From assembly GCA_031282905.1 (NCBI GenBank), contig JAITCV010000221.1, forward strand, positions 1 through 8,944: a DNA stretch of 8,944 nucleotides, in the 5' to 3' direction. Below, one piece after another: positions 1-4,972 of the stretch. The position numbers and the translations under genes are program-made. Numbering within the stretch: the first letter of the stretch is position 1; each line of letters begins with the position of its first letter. This stretch comes from Azoarcus sp. GTDB lineage: Bacteria; Pseudomonadota; Gammaproteobacteria; Burkholderiales; Rhodocyclaceae. The notes beneath the pieces are model-generated. The model was not told the origin of the DNA and did no database searches. It saw only the letters and a program-made list of their open reading frames with translations.

Positions 1-64
1 CGCGCAAGGTTGGCTGTACGGCAAACCACAGCCTGCGGACAAGATACTGAAACAAGGCGGCTAG
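1..64 (+). CDS. C-terminal end of an EAL-domain-like protein (partial)
   Basis: The frame starting at base 2 reads AQGWLYGKPQPADKILKQGG and stops with TAG at 62-64. The string QGWLYGKPQPA resembles the conserved end of EAL domains, the c-di-GMP phosphodiesterase fold, where the last strand and helix usually read something like QG(Y/W)LFGRPxPA. Only 20 residues are visible, so no catalytic residue can be checked, and the protein could be a GGDEF-EAL, PAS-EAL or a degenerate EAL protein. In many betaproteobacteria the gene before aroA is a tyrA or hisC homologue, and this tail resembles neither. The call rests on one short motif and is tentative. Confidence 0.5.
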   Translation, partial: AQGWLYGKPQPADKILKQGG

Positions 65-108
65 TAGTGTTTTATTCTTGATGGAACTTTTCATCAACGG
101 CAACGACA

Positions 109-136
109 GTAGGGGCACGGCGCGCCGTGCCCCTAC
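109..136. repeat. Perfect 28-bp palindrome (REP-like dispersed element candidate)
   Basis: The left half GTAGGGGCACGGCG (109-122) is followed at once by its exact reverse complement (123-136), so all 14 base pairs match with no spacer. As RNA it would form an 11- to 12-bp GC-rich stem with a tight loop. No T-run follows on either strand, so it does not look like a standard Rho-independent terminator. From memory, palindromes with GTAGGGGC and GCCCCTAC ends occur in many copies in several bacterial genomes. That suggests a dispersed extragenic palindrome, but only one copy is visible here. Confidence 0.6.
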
Positions 137-219
137 ATGGTTGCCATGTTTCCGGGCATGGTTGAATTTATAAGGTTCAATCAGCGTGAAACACCACATT
201 AGCCTCACAGACTGAATAC

Positions 220-224
220 AAGGA
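220..224 (+). promoter_or_regulatory. Shine-Dalgarno for aroA-cmk
   Basis: AAGGA at 220-224 precedes the ATG at 237 by 12 bases, slightly long but the only purine-rich site near it. It supports 237 as the start, and the EPSP synthase fold begins immediately after that methionine. Confidence 0.5.
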
Positions 225-236
225 AAAATCCACCGC

Positions 237-2216
237 ATGGAATTCATCGACCTTCCTCAAATGATCGCCGCGGACGGCAGCATCCGTCTGCCGGGTTCCA
301 AGAGCATCTCCAATCGGGCGCTGCTGCTGGCCGCGCTCTCCGCGGGCACGACCGAAGTGCGCGGCCTGCTTGCTTCCGACGATACGGCGCGGATGCTGGA
401 AGCATTGAAGGTACTGGGCGTGGATGTCGTCGAAACCGGCACGGGCCACTGGCGTGTCCATGGCTGCGGCGGGCGATTCCCGAACCGGCGGGCGGAATTG
501 TTCCTGGGCAACGCGGGCACGGCGTTCCGCTCGCTGACCGCCGCCCTGGCGCTGGCGGAAGGAGAATACGTGCTGAAAGGCGTGGCGCGCATGCATGAAC
601 GGCCCATCGGCGATCTGGTCGACGCCTTGCGCACATGCGGTGCGGATATCGAATATCTGGAAAAGGAAGGCTATCCGCCCTTGCGTCTGAAGCCCGTCCG
701 CAGCCGTTCCCGCATCCGTCCCGCCCGCATCCGTCCCGATGTGGTGCGCATTCGCGGCGATGTCTCCAGCCAGTTCCTCACCGGCCTGTTGATGGCCCTG
801 CCGCTGACCGGGGCGGAAACGGTGGTGGAAGTCGAAGGCGAACTGATCTCCCGGCCCTATGTCGAGATCACCCTCGATCTCATGGCGCGCTTCGGCGTCC
901 ACGTGGCGTGCCGGGGCTGGCAGTCCTTCACCATTGCCGGGACGAGCTATGTTTCTCCCGGCATACTTCATGTGGAAGGCGATGCCTCTTCCGCATCCTA
1001 TTTCCTCGCGCTGGGCGCGATTGGCGCGACAGCGGACAAGCCCCTGCGGGTGGAAGGCGTGGGCCGGGATTCCATCCAGGGCGACGTGGGCTTTGCCGAC
1101 GCGCTGGCGCAAATGGGGGCGAGGATCGAAATGGGGCCGGACTGGATCCAGGCCAGCGCGCCATCCGGCAAGTTGCGCGGCATCACGCTCGATTGCAACG
1201 CCATTCCCGACGCCGCCATGACCCTGGCCATCGTCGCCCTGTTCGCCCAAGGCGAAACCCGGCTCGACAATATCGCCAGTTGGCGGGTCAAGGAAACCGA
1301 CCGCATCGCCGCGATGGCGAGGGAACTCGGCAAACTCGGCGTGCGCGTGGAAGAAGGCGCGGATTGGCTGCGCATCATCCCGCCCGGCGCCGCCCATTCC
1401 TTGCATGCGGCAATCATCGATACTTATGACGATCACCGCATGGCGATGTGTTTTTCACTCGCCGCGTTCGGCGTGCCGCTGCGCATAAACGATCCCGGCT
1501 GCACCGCCAAGACCTTTCCCGGTTATTTCGAGCATTTCATTCGTCTGGCGCGCCCCGCGCCGGTGATCGCCATCGATGGTCCGACGGCCTCCGGCAAGGG
1601 CACGGTCTCCGCCCGCGTCGCGCGCGCGCTCGGCTTTCACTACCTCGACTCCGGGGCACTGTACCGCCTGACCGCGTTGGCGGCGCGGGACGCGGGCATC
1701 GATTGGGAAGACGAAGCCGCCGTGGCGGAGATTGCCGCGCGGCTGGAAGTGGAATTCAGTGAAGCAGAAACCCGTCTGGGCGGCAAGGCGGTTGGCGCGG
1801 CAATGAGAGAAGAAGCCATCGCCGCGGGCGCATCGAAAGTCGCTGCGCTCCCCGCGGTCAGGAATGCGCTCCTGTTCCGCCAGCGCGCTTTCCATCGCGC
1901 GCCCGGCCTCGTCGGCGATGGCCGCGACATGGGGTCGGTGGTCTTTCCACAGGCAACGCTCAAGGTTTTCCTCACGGCCAGTGCCGAAGTGCGGGCCGAA
2001 CGGCGTTACCGCCAATTGCTCGCCGCCGGACGGGAGGCTGATCTTGCCGTCATTCTCGCCGACCTGGAAACGCGCGACGCGCGTGACCGCCAACGCGCGC
2101 TTGCGCCGCTGCGCCAGGAAAAGGATGCCCTGCTGCTGGACACCGACACGCTCGACATCGAGGCCGCGACCCGCCGGGTACTGGAATGGTATGAGCAGCG
2201 ACTACGTCCGCAATGA
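237..2216 (+). CDS. aroA-cmk: Bifunctional EPSP synthase / CMP kinase fusion
   Basis: The N-terminal part (about 1-439) is 3-phosphoshikimate 1-carboxyvinyltransferase, which joins PEP to shikimate 3-phosphate on the way to chorismate. The C-terminal part (about 443-659) is cytidylate kinase, phosphorylating CMP and dCMP with ATP. Both are cytosolic. Visible EPSPS marks are PGSKSISNR with Lys22, LFLGNAGTAFR, DVSSQFLTG, NAIPDAAM with Asp325, KETDR at 352-356 and DDHRM at 398-402. Cmk marks are the P-loop GPTASGKGT at 448-456, LDSGALYR, GRDMG at 562-566 and the RDxRDR segment near the C-terminus. There is almost no linker: FEHFIRLAR runs into PAPVIAIDG. The total fits a normal AroA plus a normal Cmk. 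Such fusions are known in betaproteobacteria, where separate aroA and cmk are otherwise adjacent. Ser99 replaces the proline usual in class I enzymes, and a 15-bp tandem repeat codes residues 159-168. The stop overlaps the next ATG as ATGA. Confidence 0.96.
   Translation: MEFIDLPQMIAADGSIRLPGSKSISNRALLLAALSAGTTEVRGLLASDDTARMLEALKVLGVDVVETGTGHWRVHGCGGRFPNRRAELFLGNAGTAFRSLTAALALAEGEYVLKGVARMHERPIGDLVDALRTCGADIEYLEKEGYPPLRLKPVRSRSRIRPARIRPDVVRIRGDVSSQFLTGLLMALPLTGAETVVEVEGELISRPYVEITLDLMARFGVHVACRGWQSFTIAGTSYVSPGILHVEGDASSASYFLALGAIGATADKPLRVEGVGRDSIQGDVGFADALAQMGARIEMGPDWIQASAPSGKLRGITLDCNAIPDAAMTLAIVALFAQGETRLDNIASWRVKETDRIAAMARELGKLGVRVEEGADWLRIIPPGAAHSLHAAIIDTYDDHRMAMCFSLAAFGVPLRINDPGCTAKTFPGYFEHFIRLARPAPVIAIDGPTASGKGTVSARVARALGFHYLDSGALYRLTALAARDAGIDWEDEAAVAEIAARLEVEFSEAETRLGGKAVGAAMREEAIAAGASKVAALPAVRNALLFRQRAFHRAPGLVGDGRDMGSVVFPQATLKVFLTASAEVRAERRYRQLLAAGREADLAVILADLETRDARDRQRALAPLRQEKDALLLDTDTLDIEAATRRVLEWYEQRLRPQ
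711..740 (+). repeat. 15-bp in-frame tandem duplication inside aroA
   Basis: Two adjacent 15-base units, 711-725 and 726-740, share their first 13 bases (CGCATCCGTCCCG) and encode RIRPA then RIRPD, residues 159-168. Both follow RSRS in the segment between the GYPPL and GDVSSQ motifs, where class I EPSPS proteins vary in length. The second copy leads straight into the conserved RIRGDVSSQ strand, so the duplication probably adds one five-residue unit to a surface loop. Confidence 0.75.
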
Positions 2217-2311
2217 CGTTCGGGCGTATTCACATTTCACGAATGGACATGGCGGTGAAATTCAATGGGCAGGTCTATCTCTTTGAATTCAAGGTAGTGG
2301 AAGAGACCCAA

Positions 2312-2332
2312 GCGCCAGGAAAAGCCTGGCGC
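2312..2332 (+). other. Perfect 8-bp GC hairpin inside the remnant
   Basis: GCGCCAGG (2312-2319) and CCTGGCGC (2325-2332) are exact complements around an AAAAG loop. The hairpin lies about 95 bases past the aroA-cmk stop in the convergent gap before the phosphatase gene. No T-run follows, so it could be an mRNA 3' structure or a Rho-dependent end, or simply chance in decaying coding DNA. Confidence 0.4.
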
Positions 2333-2422
2333 GGATCAAGGCGAAAAAATACGCCCATTCATCTGATCGGGGTGGAATTCAGCCGATCAGCGCGTAATGT
2401 GGTGGGGTTTGAAGTCGAGGCA

Positions 2423-2464
2423 ATTCAAAGGATTCAAAGGGCGGAGGGCGGAAAAAAGAAAAAA
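2423..2464. repeat. Micro-tandem repeats and A-tract in the convergent gap
   Basis: ATTCAAAGG occurs twice in tandem (2423-2440), overlapping two tandem GGGCGGA units (2439-2452), which run into AAAAAAGAAAAAA (2452-2464). Read on the minus strand, the A-tract becomes a U-rich run 25-37 bases after the stop of the phosphatase gene and might help end that transcript. The sequence just before the U-run (around 2465-2488) holds no convincing stem, so I do not call a terminator. Confidence 0.5.
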
Positions 2465-2488
2465 CACTTGCCCGGCCCAGAACTCTGC

Positions 2489-3307
2489 TCATGAATGAGC
2501 CATCAGCCATGCGCGCCATTGTTTGAACAAGTGCTCATTGGTCGCCGCGACCACGGCGCGCCTGATCGCTGGCCCCGCCAGCAGGGTGCCGCCTTCAAGG
2601 GATGCGGCGCGTCCACCCGCTTCACTCAGGATCAACTGTCCGGCGGCGTAATCCCACAGACGCTGCCCGCCGTGCATATAGACATCGAGCCGACCAGCGG
2701 CGACGAAGCACCATTCGAGCGCGCTGGAGCCAAAATTGCGCTGCGAGTAATAAGGCGGTCGCGCCACCAGTTCATCGCCAAGATGGGCGCTGATGCGCTT
2801 GAAATCCACCCCGGCCACCGCATCGGGCAAACGGATCGCGCCGCCATGCAAGGGCAATTTTTCACCGTTCAGAAAAGCGCCTTCGCCCTTGGCGGCGGAA
2901 AAACTCTCGTCGGCGATCGGGTTATGCACCACGCCGAGGCAGGTTTCATGATCGACCAGCCAGGCGACCGCAACCGCGAAAAATGGGATGCCATTGGCAA
3001 AGTTGGTCGTGCCGTCGATCGGATCGATGCACCATAAGCCCTGCCGTCCTTCGCCCCATAGCCGGGCCTGTTCTTCGGCGCTCATCTCCTCGCCCAGCAC
3101 TGCCCCCTGAAGCAGATGGGGCAGTGCCTCGATGAGCCGATGCTGCATGGCGAGATCGGCATCGGTGCACAGCGTGCCGTCCGCCTTGTGACTACGGGCG
3201 GCATTGAGGTAACGCGGCAGGATTTCCTCGCGCGCGACATTGCGCACCAGGGTTTCGAGTTCGCGCAACTTGGCGAGCAAGGGCGGCCCGGAACTATTGA
3301 TCGTCAT
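2489..3307 (-). CDS. Inositol monophosphatase family protein
   Basis: This 272-residue enzyme belongs to the Mg-dependent, Li-sensitive phosphatase family that includes inositol monophosphatase, CysQ-type nucleotidases and some histidinol phosphatases. Metal-site motifs are present: GEE at 72-74, DPIDGTTNF at 95-103 and WDYAAG at 218-223. The length is normal for the family, and there is no signal peptide or membrane segment. The exact substrate cannot be read from sequence. It is probably not the ortholog of suhB in a ribosomal or sec-linked context. I chose the ATG at 3307 because the family fold begins soon after it. An in-frame ATG at 3412 would add 35 residues with no family character and abut the yaaA stop. 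Neither start has a strong Shine-Dalgarno. It lies 105 bases downstream of yaaA on the same strand, so co-transcription is likely, and it is convergent with aroA-cmk. Confidence 0.9.
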   Translation of the reverse strand: MTINSSGPPLLAKLRELETLVRNVAREEILPRYLNAARSHKADGTLCTDADLAMQHRLIEALPHLLQGAVLGEEMSAEEQARLWGEGRQGLWCIDPIDGTTNFANGIPFFAVAVAWLVDHETCLGVVHNPIADESFSAAKGEGAFLNGEKLPLHGGAIRLPDAVAGVDFKRISAHLGDELVARPPYYSQRNFGSSALEWCFVAAGRLDVYMHGGQRLWDYAAGQLILSEAGGRAASLEGGTLLAGPAIRRAVVAATNEHLFKQWRAWLMAHS

Positions 3308-3412
3308 CGTATCGTCCGTGAAACGGAAAAAGGGAAAGGTTCTGCGTGTGTCGACGTCGGCCAAAGCATACCAATTCTTTCGACACGACATTGGATGGCA
3401 CACGGTCGCCAT

Positions 3413-4204
3413 CTACGCCCGTCTCCGCCGGAATATCCAGGTATCCTTGTCCGAGGCTTCGGGCGCGAAAGCGTAACCCTCGGCATCGAAGTCGCGCAAA
3501 TCCTCGACAAACGCCGCTCGTTTGTCCATGGCATAACGACTCATCAGCCCACGCGCGCGTTTGGCATGAAAACTGATGATCTTGTAACGTCCGTCCTTCC
3601 AATCCTCGAACACCGGCGTCACGACACGCGCGCCGAGTCCTGAAGAACGAACCGACTTGAAATATTCAGCGGACGCGAGATTGACCAGCACCCGTGCTTG
3701 CCCGGATTCTTCCGCATCCTCTCGCAACAGGGCGGCGAGCGCGGCGGTGATGCGATCTCCCCAGAAAGCGTAGAGGTCCTTGCCGCGCGCGTTGATGAGC
3801 CTGCTCCCCATTTCCAGCCGGTAAGCCTGGATCAAGTCGAGCGGCCGCAACAAGCCGTAAAGCCCGGAGAGGATGCGCAGATGAGCTTGTGCCCAATCAA
3901 TGCCTTCAGCATCAAGCGTGCGCGCAGAAATGCCATCGTAGACATCGCCATCGAACGCGAACAATGCCGGGCGAGCATTCTCCATGGTGAAAGGGCGCGA
4001 CCATGCCGCATAACGCGCCACATTGAGGCTGGCCAGCGTATCCGACAACTTCATCAACGTGGCGATTTCCGCGGGCGCTTTCTGGCGCAACAGCCCGATC
4101 AGTTCAGCGGCATCATCGAGGAAATCCGCTTGCTCCGGCGATGGCAATGGCGGCAATGGGGTTTCGTAGTCGAGCGCCTTGGCGGGCGAAATGACGAGAA
4201 TCAT
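3413..4204 (-). CDS. yaaA: Peroxide stress protein YaaA (DUF328/UPF0246)
   Basis: This 263-residue cytosolic protein is of the YaaA family, which in E. coli lowers free iron and limits DNA and protein damage during hydrogen peroxide stress. Its biochemical activity is not settled, though the fold has been reported to bind DNA. Family blocks visible are MILVISPAKALDYE at the start, YGLLRPLDLIQAYRLEMG around 116-133, NLASAEYFKSV at 175-185 and IISFHAKRARGLMSRY at 209-224. The ATG at 4204 places ILVISPAK at residue 2, as in the family. The open frame continues upstream for 30 residues with no family similarity. Only a weak AGG precedes this start. The untranslated stretch contains repeated GTTAC units (minus strand, about 4231-4243), with no clear promoter box. 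It is divergent from grxD across 409 bases and followed by the phosphatase gene. Confidence 0.93.
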   Translation of the reverse strand: MILVISPAKALDYETPLPPLPSPEQADFLDDAAELIGLLRQKAPAEIATLMKLSDTLASLNVARYAAWSRPFTMENARPALFAFDGDVYDGISARTLDAEGIDWAQAHLRILSGLYGLLRPLDLIQAYRLEMGSRLINARGKDLYAFWGDRITAALAALLREDAEESGQARVLVNLASAEYFKSVRSSGLGARVVTPVFEDWKDGRYKIISFHAKRARGLMSRYAMDKRAAFVEDLRDFDAEGYAFAPEASDKDTWIFRRRRA

Positions 4205-4459
4205 GGCAAAACCTGGTGAACGAAGGCGGTAATGGTAACGTAACGCGCAAGGCGAAACAGGTCGGGCCCCGGCGCCTATGCGCATGGACATCATGAGGGA
4301 AAGGGGGCGGCCAGCGGGCGCGGATACATGTCATGGAGGATCGAGGACGGGGCGGATGAAAATTTTTTTGCTTCGTGAAATCAGCCGCCAAACGCGCGGG
4401 GGAATGAACTTCACCAGGATGGAATAGAAGGCCGAACGGCCCGCCGTCGTGAAAGATGA

Positions 4460-4493
4460 CATCAGGTCAATCATGTAACATGATATCCTGATG
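4460..4493. promoter_or_regulatory. 34-bp nested inverted repeat, candidate operator or RNA hairpin
   Basis: The outer arms CATCAGG (4460-4466) and CCTGATG (4487-4493) are exact complements, and so are the inner arms ATCATGT (4470-4476) and ACATGAT (4478-4484) around a single A. Only TCA on one side and AT on the other break the symmetry. The centre lies about 63 bases upstream of the proposed grxD -35 and about 270 bases from yaaA. It does not match the Fur, FNR or IscR consensus as I know them. Possible roles are an operator, an upstream activator site or the hairpin of an untranslated RNA. The symmetry is directly visible; the role is inference. Confidence 0.5.
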
Positions 4494-4539
4494 GCGCTCG
4501 AGCCGCTATTTGGGTAGATATCCATTGAGGAAACCACGA

Positions 4540-4568
4540 TTGACGGATAGTGGACAAGCGCACAGAAT
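4540..4568 (+). promoter_or_regulatory. Putative sigma-70 promoter of grxD
   Basis: TTGACG (4540-4545; 5 of 6 to TTGACA) and CAGAAT (4563-4568; 4 of 6 to TATAAT) are separated by 17 bases. Transcription would begin near 4575 and give a leader of about 40 bases before the grxD ATG at 4614. This is the best promoter match I found in the region. Confidence 0.45.
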
Positions 4569-4596
4569 TTTTTCCGGTTCATGACCCAACCCCACC

Positions 4597-4606
4597 AAGA
4601 GAGAGG
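4597..4606 (+). promoter_or_regulatory. Shine-Dalgarno deciding the grxD start
   Basis: AAGAGAGAGG ends seven bases before ATG 4614. An in-frame ATG at 4581 has no such site and would add MTQPHQERGNT, which is not family-like, so 4614 is preferred. Confidence 0.75.
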
Positions 4607-4613
4607 CAATACC

Positions 4614-4943
4614 ATGGAAATGGACATAGCAAAACGTATCCACGCGCAACTCACTTCCAACCCTGTCGTGCTGTACATGAAGGGCACACCACAGTTTCCG
4701 CAGTGCGGCTTTTCTTCCACGGCAGTGCGGATGCTGAAAGCGTGTGGTATCCAGGATTTTCTCGCGGTCAATGTGCTTGACGACGAGGATATCCGCCAGG
4801 GCATCAAGAAACATGCCAATTGGCCGACGATTCCACAGCTTTATATCCAGGGGGAATTCATCGGCGGCAGCGACATCATCCGCGAAATGCAGCGCAGCGG
4901 CGAATTGCAGCAATTGCTCAAGAATGCTGGTGTCGTCGCCTGA
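4614..4943 (+). CDS. grxD: Monothiol glutaredoxin, Grx4 (CGFS) family
   Basis: This 109-residue cytosolic glutaredoxin is of the CGFS class, which binds a [2Fe-2S] cluster with glutathione, usually as a dimer or with BolA, and passes clusters to iron-sulfur targets instead of reducing disulfides in bulk. Key text includes VVLYMKGTP, PQCGFSS with the single active Cys, NWPTIPQLY (the cis-Pro and glutathione-binding part) and GEFIGGSDII. The length is typical for single-domain Grx4. The start is set by the Shine-Dalgarno ending at 4606. A promoter candidate lies upstream, and the gene ends 22 bases from the convergent kinase gene. The KGTPQFPQCGFS stretch has QFP where homologues often have DQP or KLP, a mild variation. 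Identification is firm. Confidence 0.95.
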   Translation: MEMDIAKRIHAQLTSNPVVLYMKGTPQFPQCGFSSTAVRMLKACGIQDFLAVNVLDDEDIRQGIKKHANWPTIPQLYIQGEFIGGSDIIREMQRSGELQQLLKNAGVVA

Positions 4944-4972
4944 AAATCGGCATGGAAATCCGCATTCAGGCG
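4937..4972. terminator. Inverted repeat spanning both convergent stop codons
   Basis: CGCCTGAA (4937-4944) and TTCAGGCG (4965-4972) are exact complements, with CGG (4948-4950) and CCG (4960-4962) able to pair inside. The stops of grxD (4941-4943) and of the kinase gene (4966-4968) lie within the arms, so each transcript ends in the same hairpin. There is no U-run, so at most this is a weak bidirectional terminator or 3' end stabiliser. Confidence 0.35.

Larger units (their letters stand above)
65..236. other. Intergenic region before aroA-cmk
   Basis: This stretch lies between the upstream stop and the aroA-cmk start. It is less GC-rich than its neighbours apart from the palindrome at 109-136. 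A weak AT-rich hairpin (TTGATG at 78-83, CATCAA at 92-97) sits just after the upstream stop and lacks a T-run. TATAAG at 169-174 could be a -10 box, but no -35 lies at a good distance: TTGCCA at 141-146 is 22 bases away. That -10-like box lies between TTGAA (162-166) and TTCAA (176-180), a short dyad. The aroA-cmk promoter probably lies here, but I cannot place it firmly. Confidence 0.4.
2213..2494 (+). pseudogene. Remnant of AAA-ATPase-like / PD-(D/E)XK (PDDEXK_9) protein, C-terminal fragment
   Basis: The frame from the ATG at 2213 reads RMDMAVKFNGQVYLFEFKVVE and later IHLIGVEFSRSARNVVGFEVE. These are the hallmark nuclease-like end of the large family with an N-terminal AAA-ATPase-like domain and a C-terminal PDDEXK_9 domain, including the Asp and the ExK pair (FEFK). 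Between these blocks the frame is nonsense. The expected text SARKSLARIKAKKYA appears one base over (2311-2355), and the roughly ten residues that normally follow KKYA are missing before IHLIG at 2357. So there is one frameshift near 2310 and a deletion near 2356. The ATPase half (several hundred residues) is absent. Similarity ends near 2425, and the open tail to 2494 has no meaning I recognise. The ATG overlaps the aroA-cmk stop, so some coupled translation is conceivable, but I see no functional product. Confidence 0.75.
4205..4613. other. Divergent intergenic region between yaaA and grxD
   Basis: I find no convincing gene in these 409 bases on either strand, and the GC content falls below that of the flanking genes. 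It holds a 34-bp nested dyad (4460-4493), a plausible sigma-70 promoter for grxD (4540-4568), a short GGCCG-AA-CGGCC dyad (4431-4442), and a run of seven T (4363-4369) after AAAA with no stem before it. A 23-codon frame at 4356-4427 (MKIFLLREISRQ...) has GAGGA eight bases before its ATG. It is too short to support by itself. Confidence 0.6.

Noticed and set aside
109..136. Palindrome as a Rho-independent terminator for the upstream gene
   Set aside because: There is no T-run on either strand directly after the stem, and it stands 45 bases past the stop; a dispersed palindrome fits better.
177..1436. Long open frame (419 codons) on the minus strand across aroA
   Set aside because: It is antisense to the clear EPSP synthase, has no recognisable domain, and its residue make-up (rich in Gly, Arg, His, Gln) is typical of a GC-rich shadow frame.
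2213..2494. The short frame as a functional new gene overlapping aroA-cmk
   Set aside because: Its middle part is out of frame relative to the family and the whole ATPase half is missing, so decay explains it better than a new small protein.
4361..4369. AATTTTTTT as a terminator U-tract
   Set aside because: No stem precedes it on the plus strand and none on the minus strand pairs next to the A-run.
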